DNA from: Leucosporidium creatinivorum
Taxonomy: Eukaryota; Basidiomycota; Microbotryomycetes; Leucosporidiales; Leucosporidiaceae
Length of the DNA stretch: 64,000 bases
NCBI GenBank assembly: GCA_001600635.1
Contig: BCKL01000008.1
Span: 839,770 to 903,769 of the forward strand
Direction of reading: 5' to 3'
Both the position numbers and the translations under genes were made by a program. The notes under the pieces were generated by a model, which did no database searches, was not told where the DNA came from, and worked only from the letters and a program-made list of their open reading frames with translations. This document shows, one piece after another, positions 1 to 12,500 of this stretch. Positions within the stretch are counted from its first letter, which is position 1; every line of letters begins with the position of its first letter.

Positions 1-153
1 GCGACGCTCTACGCTTGACATGAGGGGGCTTGCGACCTCGACTCAAGCCACCTTCAAAGCCTCGCTCGCCTCTTGCTCTTCTGCCTCTCGCTCGCTCGTC
101 ACTCGTTTCACCTCGAACCGCTCGGAAGTAGACCCAGCTGGATACATATCACC

Positions 154-1615
154 ATGCAAGACCTTCAGTGAGCATTTCCCGCTGCTGTATCTCAGTAGGC
201 GGGCGTTGACTGACGTCGTTCTCCTCCCTTGCTCCAGGAGCACGCCCACTTCGCGATCCGCTCAGCGGGACTCGCCGCTCTTTCGACTACCCGACGAGCT
301 GCTGTACGACATCGCAAAGCGTCTACTTTGCGACTGGGATCCACGGGACCGCGAGGGCAGCCTTCCGCAGGTCAACTTGTGCCCAGTTCGTCTCGTCTGC
401 CGATACCTCGCCGCTCTCCTCCGTCCTTTGGCGTGGTGGCACTTTCACTTCGCGTGGGACGACTACGTAACAGCCTCTTCTCTTGAAGCTCTGCAGCAAG
501 ACGTCACACTACGCCCTTACGTCCGTTCAGCCGACTTCTATTTCCCCAATGCGCTGCTCGGCTTTGGCATCCTCAACCTTCGCTCACTCGTCAACCTCAC
601 CTCGCTACACATCACCGCTGTCGGGGAGGACAACTTCCCGACCTATGTTCCTCCTTCCATCACCGACACGCTCAGCCTTCTCCCTCACCTCAGCTACCTC
701 GCCCTCCTCAACTTCAACGGCATTGCGAGCGAGACATTCTCGTTCAAGGACCACACGCCGGCGCTGAGGCATCTAGAGTACGAGTTCTATAACGACGGAA
801 CTTTCCTATGTGGTCCCGAGCTACTGGAGACCATCACCACCAACACAAACGAGCAGATCATCAACGTCCTGCCGACTCTCCGCAACCTCAACCTCAAAAG
901 GAGCCTGAACGGCCTCGAGAAGCTCACGGCAAAGCTTCAAGAAGCGTCTGTAAGCCTGGCGCACTGTGCGACCTGCTGGAGTAGGCCTCAGCAGTGCTCA
1001 TTCGCTACGTCTTCCGCAGGGCTCGGCGCCGACCTACCCTCTACATCGACTCCGCCTCGAGCTCTCCCTCCATCATAAGAAACTTGCTCCAGCTTTCCTA
1101 CAAGCTCTCGGTACTACTACCAAGCTCAACACTCTGGAGCTCCACTTGAGCTGGCTCGACTTCCCTTACGCCGAGGCGCTCGCCGAATGCCGCCTCTTCT
1201 CGCTCAAGAAGCTCATGCTGCGCTGTGACAGCGAGAAGCAGAAATGGTTAGGAGTGTGTATTCTCACAGGAATCGTTCTCTGCAAGCGTGCACTAACAGT
1301 CCCTTCGAGCAACAGACGCCCGACCCCAACCCGCCTTTCGGCGAGCCTCATCTCAGCGCCTACCCCCTCCTCAAGCAACTCCTCTACTCCTTCCCCGAGA
1401 TACTCACTCTAAATCTGTACGGCTTCTGGACCGACCAAGCAAAGAGCATCAAGATGCTGCCCGAGGTGCGCACCTTCGCCGACGACCTGTTGGCGGGGTC
1501 GAAGGTGGAGGAGCTAGTTTTGGTTGAGGAGCAGTGGGGGAATAGCTGCACCAATGTCTTGAGGGTGAATCAGACCCGAGATGGCTGGACCGAGGAGCTC
1601 TTCTGGCCGATTTGA
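154..1615 (+). CDS. F-box/leucine-rich repeat-like protein (copy 1)
   Basis: A 14-nt first exon (ATG at 154 in an accATG context) is joined over an intron at 168-237, with a TTGACTGAC branch region, to an exon that opens with an F-box core, LFRLPDELLYDIAKRLL, then VRLVCRYLAALLRPLAW. The rest is leucine-rich with irregular LRR-like segments (LPHLSYLALLNF, PTLRNLNLK). Further introns lie at about 950-1019 and 1244-1315; the last exon ends in EELFWPI and TGA. F-box proteins normally link substrates to SCF ubiquitin ligases through Skp1, with LRRs as substrate receptor; this is a family role, not shown here. The layout (tiny first exon, F-box right after the first intron, PLAW motif) matches the genes at 29842-31310 and 36801-38345, so the three are paralogs of a lineage-expanded family. 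The substrate is unknown. Confidence 0.72.
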
Positions 1616-2662
1616 CGTGACTCGGGGGAAGCGGCAGCGCCGAGTAGGATTCGTGGAGGAGAAGTCGGGCGGCGGGCTGCTTCAGTTGAGCTACGTCCAC
1701 ATGCTAGCGTTGTCAATGCTGTAGTGTAGCTTTCTATTTCAGCTATTGAGCCGCCGAGGCGATCGCGAAACTTACACCGAGCTCAACGCTGAGCAGCCTG
1801 AGTTTGCTCGAGGCAGGCTTCTCGTGGCGGGTGAGGAGAGGTTGTAGGGTCTGCACAATGGGGGAGCTATCTAGGCGCTCGCGTCTGATGAGCTTACAAG
1901 CATCTCAGAGCGGGCTCGCGACTCGGGTTGAGGCTTCAAGCTTCAAAGTTGACTCGCGCCGAGAAGCGCGAGAAGCTCGCTCACCAACAGCATGGACGGG
2001 CTCGTGATCAAAGGCCGGGCTCCAATATCCAGACATCTTGACTCTACGACTCTGTGACCGCTTCAGTTGAGCCCCCTGCTCTCCCTGCGAGGGCTCGAGT
2101 CCATTTCGTGGGCGAGAGCGGCTTGGCTCAGACGTCTCCGCTGTTGGGGGGCGCTTCTCCGCACGAGGTACAAGGTAGCATGGCCGGAATCGTATGGGAT
2201 CTGTAGGAAGGGACAGCTCGCCTCGTCTGATGGGCATCCTGATCGCCGCTCCTTGTTCTGAGCTCCAAAAGCCTCGACCGGCTCAAACGCTCTTTGATGG
2301 AAGCCTCTTCCTCTCTTCGGTCGACGCTGTGCACTGGTGTGTAGTATCACCCACTCTTTGGGCACTATGGAGGATGACAGAGACTCTCCCGACCTCGCCA
2401 ACGCAAGCGAGCTCCATCAGATCACTGCAGACTAGCGAGTCGTTTTCTCGTTTGCTTCCCATCGGGAGCCTCCACTCCTCGTGGCTCGAATTGACCCATT
2501 ACAGAACGCGGATCGACACTCCACCTCAATTATGCGAGGAGTTCCAAATGTCTTCGAAGAAGGAGTCGCCGCCGAGCTCCTCCCCTCGAACGTCGTTCCC
2601 GCCCCACTCCTTCTTCTGCCTCCTACTCTCTACATCTCCCACCCCTTCCATCAGACTCTACC
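1616..2662. other. Intergenic; upstream region of Cys-rich gene A
   Basis: About 1 kb with no convincing gene. Open frames here (for example 2194-2769 +) lack splice logic and run out of phase into the start of gene A. The last 100 bases before the ATG at 2663 are pyrimidine-rich, as is usual for fungal leaders. Confidence 0.5.
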
Positions 2663-5600
2663 ATGCGACTACTTTGCGCACCCTTGCTCCTTGCTACAGC
2701 ATCTTTTGCTGCAGCTCTGCACATTGGCCCCGAGCATTACTCGGTCGAGTTGACCAAGCGTCAGCGTGAGTATCGCGTTCTTAGCCCACTAGGCTTGGAT
2801 CGTCTCTCTAACCTGATAAACTTCCAAGCTGGTCTCGTCGTCTCTGTTCTCGGCTGGTGAGTGATGACATTGCGACGCGAGAATCCTCGGCGCTGACCTT
2901 TCTCGCGCCGCTTAGCACGCTCAACTTCCGTCTCATCAACGGTCTCTGTGTTCCGACCTGTACTGGGCCTACCTATCTTGATGCCAAGAACAACAAGTGC
3001 ATCTCATGCCCTGACAGCGGAGCCGCTACCTGCGACAGCACCGGAGTCGCCACGTCTTAGTGAGCCTGCTTGTCGCCATCGGGCTGCTGGCCTCCAAAGA
3101 ATGCTAGCTAACCCTCAATTCTGCTCTGATCAGCTCCAAGCTATACCTGCAGAACGGGAAGTGCGCCGCCTGCCCTGCTGGACAGTTCGGCGATGGTGAG
3201 CCTTTCCGCTTCATCGAGTCGTCATGCTCTCATCACTTGAGCTAAACTCTTCTCCTTGTAATAGATACGACTCACACCTGTAAGGCATGCTCTACGGTCG
3301 ACGCTGACGCCGCGAGTTGTACCTCTACTGCTGCCACTTCCTGGTGAGTTCGGCGAACGCTTCTCGGCGCCTCTTCCTCCTTCCGCTGACCTCTCTNCCC
3401 CCGACCACAGCAAGACCAAGTTCTTGAGCGCTGGAAAATGTATCGCCACCTGTCCTGCCGGAACCTTTGCCGACTGTGAGTTCCTCCACTGGTCCACCCT
3501 CGCAGCTCGCGGTGATCGCCGAGCTGAACCTGTCGCTGGCCACGCCAACAGCTGCGTCCCATACCTGCAAGCCATGCGCTGATCCCGATGCGGCGACGTG
3601 CTCCTCAACTGCTGCTACCTCATGGTGAGTCANTCGCCCTGTAGTTGTTGTTCCTCCTCGTCGCTCGGCGACTCGGCGGTGGTTGATCGCAGCCNGAGCT
3701 GACCCNGTCTCGCGCTTNNACAGCAAGACCCTNCTTCTNCAAAANGGAGCATGCGTCAAGACCTGCGCTGGAGCCAACTATCCCGATAGTAAGCCGNCGG
3801 CAACTGTGCTCTCGCGCCGCTGAAGCTGACTTATGTCCGCCGAGCAGCTGCCAACCATGTCTGCGTCGCCTGCAAGGACGCGAACGCTGCGACTTGCTCC
3901 AGTACTGCTGCTATGTCCTGGTGAGTACTCTGAAAGACTTTGAGTGGCTTTCGAAGGCCGAGCCGAGGTCGCCCCGAGCACCACGACTGACGACCTTGCG
4001 CTCGTGAACAGCAAGGACGAGTACTACCTCCAGGACGGTGGATGCACTCAGACTTGTCAGGGAGCCACCTATGCTGATGGTGCGCGTCTTCCTCCCTTCG
4101 CTCGCTCGGGCAGCTCGGCAATCACCAACCCCGAAGCTGACCCCGCTTTTCGCTTTCCTTCCCTCCCCTTGCCTCGTTTGACTCGGCCTCCAATCACAGA
4201 TACTACCCACTCCTGCACTGGCTGCGCTGACTCTGATGCCGGGACTTGCACCAACAAGGCTGCTACATCTTGGTTCGTCGGCCCCCTGGCGAGAGACGGC
4301 GCTGCCTACTGACGCCGATCTTCCGCAACTTGCAGCAAGACTCTCTACCTGAAGGATGGCTCTTGCATCAATGATTGTGGAGCTGGACTGTTCGCTGACG
4401 GTGAGCTGACACCCCTAGAGCTCGGCACGAGGATCTGAAGTTTGACCGAGCGCCGAGCTGATACTCCCGTGCTCCGCGTCCGCCTCCCTTCTCAACTCCA
4501 CCTGTGCTTTCCTCTCACTACAGACACCAAGCATGCCTGCGCTTCGTGCTCTGCTATCGATGCTGATGCCGCAACGTGCACCTCCACCAAGGCGACGAGC
4601 TGGTGAGTTTGGCACCGTCTCGGATCTTCACTGTTCGCTCGTCTTACGCGGCCTCGTACCCTCCACAGCAAAACTCTTTACCTTACCAAAGACAGCGCCT
4701 GCTCCAAGGACTGCGGTGACGGCTACTACAAGGATGGTGCGTCAACCTAGCTGCCAGTGCCAGCCCCGAGTCGCCCCTCGTCGAGGCTGACGATTCTCAC
4801 TGAACGCTTCTCAGACGTGACTAAGACGTGTATCGCATGCAAAGATGGAGATGCACTCACTTGTGATGCTACTCAGGCTCTCTCTTGGTGAGTCTTGGAA
4901 CGGGTCCACCGACTCGAGGCGGGGAGCAAAGGCGACCGAGCGTTGACACGTCTCACTGACACTGTTGCCCATCCTATAGCAAGCAGAACTACCTTCAAGG
5001 AGGAGCGTGTGTGCAGACCTGTGCTGGAGCCAGCTTCTCCGACGGTGAGTGTTTGCTCGGCCGAGGTCCATCATGATCGCGCACGCCGAAGCTGACTTTC
5101 CTCGTCTTACAGCCACCAACCACGTCTGCGCTCCTTGCAAGGATGAAAATGCTGCTACGTGCTCTGCCTCTGTTGCTACTTCCTGGTGAGCCATCTCTCC
5201 GATCCGATTGCTTTAGAGGCCTCTCCGAGTTCGGGCCACCATCATTGAATTTTGGCGACTGGCAACTGACGCAGCTTCCCTCTCTCACAGCAACGACAAG
5301 TATTACCTCCAAAGTGGAGCATGCACCCAGACCTGCCAGGGAGCTACGTTTGCCGACGGTGAGTGCTCTCTGTTCGCCCCGTTCTCCTGTTAGCTAGATT
5401 GCCGAAGCTGACCTGCTCGCTCCTCTACGACGCATGCTGCCTGCAGATGCTACTAGGTCGTGTGTGGGTTGCACGGACACTGATGCGGCCTCTTGCACGT
5501 CAAGCGCTGCCACGTCTTGGTCAGTCTGACCGTCTCTTTCGTCGCCGGCCGAAGCTCGTTGAGCTTGACTGACCGTGACCTCCTTCCGTAGCAACACGCT

Positions 5601-8600
5601 ATACCTCAAGGGAGGAAATTGCGTGAAGGATACCGACTGTGGTGACGGTCTCTTTGCCGACGGTCAGTCTGTGGTCCAGAGCCCAATCGGAGCGAAGCCG
5701 ACGAGCGCCGAGCTGACTTTGACTCTCTCCCATCTCTCTTCCTGCTTCTCTCGTCTTCACGCCTACCGCCTCCCTCACAGCCAACAAACATGCTTGCGTT
5801 TCGTGCTCTGCCATCGACGCCGACGCCGCAACCTGCACCGCAACCAAAGCCACGAGCTGGTGAGTTCGGCACATGACTCACCTCCTCGCCTTCGACCTGT
5901 CTGACGCCGAATCACACCCTCACAGCAAGACTCTCTACCTCACCAAAGACAGCGCTTGCTCCAAAGACTGCGGCGAGAGCTACTACGCAGATGGTGAGCC
6001 GACTCTCAACCAACTTTCGCCGAGTCCGCCGATCGTGATGGCTGATCAGACGTGACATGGCTCAGCAGACACCTCCAAGACTTGTATCAGATGCACCGAT
6101 GGAGACGCGCTCACTTGTGATGCTACTCGTGCCCTGTCCTGGTGAGTTCAGAGTCGCAGTCGCTTGAGTGCGGCGAGGCGGTCGGCGCCGAAGGGACCAG
6201 CAAGTGCTATAACAGCTCACTGACATTGTCTTCCCTTCTCCAGCAAGCAAAACTACCTACAAGAAGGAGCCTGTGTGCAGAGTTGTGCTGGAGCAAGCTT
6301 CCCCGACAGTACGTCCGCTCTTCTCCGAGTTTCATTTCTCGGCGCACGGCTAACGCTGTCCGCCTCGCAGCTACCAACCACGCCTGCGTCGCTTGCCAAG
6401 ACGGCAACGCTGCTACTTGCTCAAGTACAGCCGCTACATCTTGGTGAGTCTATCATCGCGAGCACCACCCTCAACGGTTCAGCGACTGGGCGCCGAGCTG
6501 CAGCAACGTCGAGTGTCAAGATTGACTCTGCTCTTCCACAGCAACGACAAGTACTACCTCCAGAACGGAGCGTGCACTCAGAAGTGCCAAGGAGCCACTT
6601 TTGCTGACGGTGAGCTCTTGCCCTTGGGCGCTCACCTCACTCGAGCGCCAAAGCTGACCTTAGGCTTCTCCCTCCTCCTTTACACTTTGCCCTTCCCCTC
6701 TTCTTCGCCGTCACAAACTCGGCAGACACCAAACGCTCATGCCTCGGCTGCACCGACCCCGACGCCGCTTCTTGCACCTCCACGGCTGCTACTTCCTGGT
6801 TCGTCTCGGCCGCGCTTCCCTTGATCCTTCGCCGAACGCTCGCTAACGTCCCTTGTGCCCCCTTACAGCACGAAGAAATACCTCCAGGCAGGAACGTGTT
6901 CCGATACTTGCGCTGACGGCAGCAGGGCCGACGGTGTGTAGCCTCTCAGCTCTTGGAGTTGAACGACGACTGAACGACGACGAGCCTCGCTGATCAGCTC
7001 CTTGCTCGCTCTTTCTTTTTTGTCGCCCCTCACATCAACTCAAACCACAGATGGATCGCACACTTGTATCTCCTGCACCGATACCTCGGCCGTTACATGC
7101 TCTTCCACCGAGTCCTTGAGCTGGTGAGTCCAGCTCTCTCGGCAGCTCCTTCGGCGCAGGTGAAACAACAAGCTGCTGACCACCCTTCTCCACACCTGCA
7201 GCAAGACTGGGCTGTACCTAAAATCGGGCTTGTGCACTACTTCATGCTCTGATGGTCTCTACCCCGATGGTGAATGCCCTTCGCCGGTGACAAAGCGAGT
7301 CGCCGAACTGACCCTCCTCGCTCGTTTCAGACAACACCAAGAGATGCCTTCCCTGTGCCGACACGTCGGCCGCCACTTGCACTGCTTCCGGCGCCACTTC
7401 TTGGTGAGCCTTGATTCTTTCATCAGCTCTTCGTCGAGGACGGAGAAAACGCCGAGCCCTCGCCGACACTCAGGCTAACACCTGTCTCCCCCTTTGCAGC
7501 AAAACCGGCTACCTCCAGAACAGCGCCTGTGGATCGTCATGCTCTGGTTCTAGCTTCCCTGATGGTGAGTAGCTATGCTCGACGCTGTAGATCTTGCCAC
7601 TGCTGACCCTCTCGTTGCCGCTGCTCTTCTCGGCGCAGACGCTTCGCACTCTTGCCTGCCCTGCAAGGACTCTGATGCCGCCACTTGCAGCCCTACCCAA
7701 ACTCTGTCTTGGTACGTCTCTCACATCTCCTCCTGGTCCCTTTGTTTGCGCCTCGTGGAGTTCTTCTCATCGCCGAGCCGAGCTGACCGACTTCTGTCCT
7801 GCCTACAGCAACACCAAGCTGCTCAAGGATGGGACTTGTGTCGCTACCTGTGGAGATGGCTTTTACGCAGATTGTGAGTACCCGGCCTTCCTGTCATCGA
7901 GGACAGCGCGCGGAGGCAAAAATTGACCTTTCATACACCGCCAGCTTTGCGCGTCTGCCAGGCGTGCACCAGCAATACCTCTATCTGCAACGCATCTGGC
8001 GCTCTTAGCTGGTATGTTCTCTGTCCTCTCCGTGTGTGCTTGAGCCTTCAGCCGGTGAAGGAGTCCACAATTCAGCGCCGAGTCGGATCCGGAGCTGACC
8101 TGTATCTTCCTCGCCCACAGCAAGAACGGATTCTACCTCAATAATGGACAGTGCACGGCTACATGCCCCGCGGGGACCTATGGTGACAGTGAGTAGCCGC
8201 TCACGGAGCCACCGAAGCCACTGCCAAAGTCTGACCTGCTCCTTCACTTCCAGCTAATGTTCCTCGCTCGTGCAAAGCGTGCACCGGCAACGCTGCTACT
8301 TGCAGCTCCCCCACCAGGGCTCTCAGCTGGTGAGTTGCTTTTCCCTCTACCGCGCCGAGAGGTAAAAGTGAGCTGACCTGAGATCACTTCACCTCCACAG
8401 CAAGTCTGGCTTCTTCCTCAGCGGCACACAGTGCCTTTCTACATGCCCTTCGGGTAGCTATGGCAACGGTGAGTCCTTGACCTTCACAAGCCATCGCCGA
8501 ACTTCACAAACCATCGCCGAGGACTGACCCGCCGTCGGCTCCCTTGACAGTTGCCTCCTCAACGTGCACAAGCTGCTCAACCGTCCCCGGTGGCTATGGC

Positions 8601-9327
8601 GCTGATATATGCAACGAGTCGGGACCCATCACCTGCCAAGCCAACTTCGCCCTTGTCGAGAAGCAGTGTCTCGGGCAATCACCTTGGGCCTTCTTCCCAG
8701 GTCAGCATACAGCTCTCCTTCTTCCCTGTGTCTTCTTTTCTTCTCGCACCTTTTGCTCACTACATGACTTCACTTGCAAATAGGTTACCTTCTCACCAAC
8801 GAGAACCAGAACCCCTCGTATCCGCCCCTGGACAACATTCAGCCCTCGCTGGATGCTGGCCCCTGCGCCTCGAACTGCTTTGGCAGGTATTCCCTGACCG
8901 CCGGGTACCAGTATAAGATCGGGAATCAGAATGTGTGTCGCTGTGGAACGGCAGTCGGCAACTCGCTTCGGACCTTCGACAGCGGCGGAGCGCCGATTTT
9001 CACCTTCGTAAGGGGATCTTGTAAAAACGCACTTGTGACGCGTGAGTTGTAACATCTACAGCTCTGATTAGTTGATTAGCTGACTGCCTTCAACCTGCAG
9101 TCAAGACCTCAGCGCAATGCTTCGACGCCTTGATCACGACTCGCAGCTGCACTCGTCCGTCGTTTTGCTGTTCCCGCCCGCACAGAAAGCTGATGGCTCG
9201 TTTTGACAGGGGCGGACAACGGACAGCCCTGCTACTGAACGACTCTCACGCTCGTCTCGGCGTTGCTTCGACTCGGCGCTTCTCCTCTCTCTCCCCTCCC
9301 TGTATCTTCCTGGGCGTTCCAAGCTAG
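2663..9327 (+). CDS. Secreted cysteine-rich multi-module repeat protein (gene A, 18 modules)
   Basis: An N-terminal signal peptide (MRLLCAPLLLATASFAAAL) precedes a conserved segment NFRLINGLCVPTCTG and then 18 modules of about 48 residues. A module reads roughly K-T-L-Y-L-x2-G-x-C-x3-C-x2-G-x-F-A-D (exon a, about 65 nt), then D-x3-C-x2-C-x5-A-A-T-C-x-S-T-x-A-T-S-C (exon b, about 79 nt). Introns after exon a are phase 1 (GAT G|), those after exon b phase 2 (TG|C), so the final Cys of each module is split by an intron. The repeats resemble furin-like/growth-factor-receptor Cys-rich repeats. The C-terminal domain (about 8540-9050; ACASNC-type and CRCG motifs) is loosely WSC-like. At the first junction (3058-3060) the split codon is TA|C, so Tyr replaces Cys. 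A cell-wall or surface role is inferred. The last exon and stop at 9327 are less certain. Several Ns fall in 3397-3797. Confidence 0.72.
3134..4290 (+). repeat. Segment nearly identical to 53089-54260 of gene B
   Basis: Exons and introns of modules 1-4 match gene B at a nearly constant offset of 49,955-49,968 bases. The introns are almost identical too, including the stretch around 4107-4180. Five ambiguous-base sites recur at homologous positions in both copies. This indicates recent segmental copying or gene conversion, or assembly averaging between copies. Confidence 0.8.
4335..6850 (+). repeat. Four-module block duplicated in tandem in gene A
   Basis: Modules 5-8 (about 4335-5589) and 9-12 (about 5590-6850) follow the same order with matching sequence: KTLYL, then KTLYLTKDSACSKDCG, then KQNYLQ-GACVQ-CAGASF, then NDKYYLQ-GACTQ-CQGATFAD. 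Corresponding exons are offset by 1250-1264 bases. This is a higher-order repeat of about 1.25 kb made of eight mini-exons and their introns; the introns have diverged more than the exons. Confidence 0.75.
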
Positions 9328-9524
9328 ACTCACATATTATAGGTGTATGGTTAGACTGCAAGCCGTTGCTAGATTGCCGCTGATGGGGAACGGGAGAGAG
9401 TCGAGCGAGTTTGGCGATGAGACACGGCTCTCAATTCTCGTTCTCGATTCTTGTTCCAGTTGAAGCAGTGTATCGGGAGCGACATTACAACACGTATGAG
9501 CGATTGCTGCTCTCTACGAACTCC

Positions 9525-12500
9525 CTAGAGGTCCACCACCGTCCCCTCGGCCGCTCCCTCTCCCTCAGCGCCACGCTCCTCGAAGACCTCCTTCCTACAG
9601 AGCGGGCATTCGCGACTGCGTACGAGCCAAGAGCGAATACAGCGCTCGTGAAAGCTGTGGTGAAGGCGAAGGGGTAGGTGTTGAGGCAAGGGAGCGAGGA
9701 GGACAAGGAGAGGGCGGAGTCAGCGCCGAGCAAGAGATGAAAGCGGGAGGGAGGGAAGACGTACGCATGGAGACAGTTGGGAAGCACGACGGCAAGGTCA
9801 TCGACTCGGAAGCGAGTGAGGCAGATCTGTGGAGTCGTTCGAAATGGTCAGCTCTCTTCTCTGCGTCCACCTCTCCCGATGCAAGCCAAGCGTAAACTCA
9901 CCGAGCAATCCACACATCTCACGCCAACCACACTGAGCTTCAGCTTGACCCTCCCCTGCTTGTCGATCCTCCTTCTCTCCAGTTCCACCCGAGCGACGGT
10001 GAGGATTTCGAGTTCGGCTGCTGTGGCGCCGGGGAGGCGAGCGGGACCGAGGACGTCGGAGAGGAGGTTGAGGTCCTGTTGCCGATCGGGTGCGGGTCCG
10101 GAAAGAGTGAGAAGGGGGAAGACAGGGAAGGAGATTAGCAATCCGAGGCGAGCCGACCGAAAGGGCCGTGTCGAGAAGAGAGCGCACCTCGTAGTTCGTA
10201 CCCTCCGCTGTTCCATCGCCCTCCAACCTCGCCAGCAGCAGATCCAAATCCGTATAAGCAGCAAACTGATCCGGCGGCACCACTCCTCCCTCTCCTCCAC
10301 TCTCCCCCGGCTGCTCCGGCCGCTGCTCGGCTGGTGCAGGTTCAGGCGCTTCTCGCACCTCAAAGCTACTAGCCGCGCTTCCCGGCCTCACTCCACCTCC
10401 TTGCACCTCCAACCCCCTCTCCGTCGGCCGAGCAACCTCGTTACTCGACCTCCCGCCGAACTCGCCGCTCGACCTCCCCTCCAATGCTTCCAATGCTCTC
10501 TCCCTCTCCCTCTCCCGCTCGCGCTGCTCGATACGCTGGCGGAGGGCGGTGTAGGCGTCTACTCGAGCTGGAGGAGTTCCGGCGGCGGCGGAGGAGGTTG
10601 TAGGTGGTGGAGGGGATGGAGGGACGGGGAGAGGTCGGCGGCGGGCTTGAGCGGGATGGGAGGGGGAAGGGTGAGGGGCTTGAGTGGGACGAGGGGGAGG
10701 CGGTGCTGGGCGTGAGGGAGAAGCAGGGAGCTGAGATGAGGATGGAGAGCGCCAGGTCGATTGTGGGAGCCTTGAACTCGGGTCCGCCGTCGAGGGCGAA
10801 GAAGCGGACCGCGAGGCAGAAGGACCGAATGCTGACGCTGAAGCTCCGGGCGGTAGTCTACTGGCCATTGATGGCGGAGGTGGGGGCGGGCGTCGTCCCT
10901 GCTGCTGGTGAGGAGCGAACGAGGGCGGTCTCGGCGCCATCCTCGGTGGAGAAGGTCTCGCAGCGGCAGAAGGCTGGAGAGGCGTAGGAAGGGAAGAGCG
11001 GTCGCCGGTAGGGATGTGAGTGAGCACCGCTGCTCCCGGCCGAGTAGGGCGAGGTAGAGGTGCGCCATAAAGGCTCGAAGGCCTCGCCGGCGGAACGGGA
11101 GGGGGTCGTCTCGGCGCTTGCGGCGGTGGGCGAGGTGCAGTTGAGGAGGAAGATGGCGCCGGCACTCTCGCCGAAAAAGAAGAAGGCGGTGGTGGAGGAA
11201 GCTCCCTCGCGAGCATCTCGTTGAGCGTCGGCGCTCGAGGACGAGGCAGAGGGCGGAAGGAAGAGGCAAGGTCGGAGAAGGCTGTCGAGGGAACTGGCTC
11301 CGGTGGAGGAGGTGCTATCGGAGGAGATCGAGCCGAGGGAGGAGTGGGCGGTTGAGCTGGAGGTGGAGTAGGCGCTGGCGGTAGTGCGGCTGAGGTGGCG
11401 GGTTGTAGGTAAGGCGAGAAGATGGGCTGCGACGGAAGTGGTGGTGCTGCGGTAGTGGTGTTGGAAGTCGATGCGGATGTAGAAGGGTCCGGGTGCTTAG
11501 AGGGAGAACCAAACGGTCTTCGGTTGGCGGGGAAGAGTAAAGCGTAGGTCGTCGAAGGGGTGTGGTCCTGCTCCCGATCCTCCTCCTCCTTGATCTCCTC
11601 GGCTTCGTTCTGGTCCTCGACTGGCGCCTCCTCGACGTCCTTCTCTTCTTGCTCCTCTTCTCCTCCAACTCCCTCAACACCCACCGTCAAAACCGACCTC
11701 TCCCTCTCCCTCCTCTCCGCCGCCATCCTCCTCTCCGCCGCTTCTGCGAACCTTCGATGCGCATCCGAGGGGACTACGCGAGCTGCTGGACTATCGTCGT
11801 CGTCCTCCTCTTCTTCCTCTTCCTCCTCTTCGGCCTCCGTCGAAGCGAGCTCGGTTGAGGTCGACTCGGGTTGAGTCGCGGTCGAAGTTGAAGTCGACGC
11901 TGAAGCCTCGGTCGAAGTGGAGGGCTCGAGGCTCGTCGACTCTTCAGCGGCCTCCTCGCTGACCACCTCCCTCTGCTCTATGATCGCTTCGTCCCCTTCC
12001 CGCGCCGGCATCTCACTCAGCGCCTCCCCCTCTCGCTCTCTCCTCTCCCTGGCAGCCCGAATCCTCCTCTCCGCCGCCTCGGCAAACCTCCTCCCCGCAT
12101 AAACGGAGAGCGCACGAGCTACTCGAGGTGCGTCCGAGTGGGCTTCGGCTTGGGCGATTTCGGCGGAGAGGGAGAGGGCGGAGAGCGGTTCGGTGAGGGT
12201 ATTGGGAGAGGAGAGGGGAGAAGAGGGGAAGGACAGGAGTGAGAGGGTTGGTGCGGAGGAGTAGGAGGAGCTGGCTGGAGGCAAAGTTGATGATGGGAGA
12301 AGTGTAGGGGTCGAGGAGGGCGGTGGCGGCGGAGTTGAAGAAGTTGATGGCGTTGGCTCGGGCTCGGGTTCGGTCGTCTCCTCCTTCTGCTTGGCCTCCC
12401 GCTCTTCCTCGACATGCTCAATAGCCGAAGAATCGCTCTCCCCACCAGTAGCAGCCCTCCTCCTCCTCTCCAAATCCCTCTCAATCCTCCTCTCCAACCC

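Noticed and set aside
2194-2769. 191-residue open frame before gene A
   Set aside because: It runs out of phase into the signal peptide of gene A and shows no domain or splice signals.
2663-9327. Regularly spaced repeats that could suggest a CRISPR array
   Set aside because: The repeats are divergent coding mini-exons with splice signals and conserved Cys codons in a eukaryotic gene, not identical short repeats with unique spacers.
9777-10715. 312-residue open frame on the plus strand
   Set aside because: It lies antisense to the Pro/Ser-rich exon of the RING-H2 gene; low-complexity GC-rich coding DNA opens the opposite frame.
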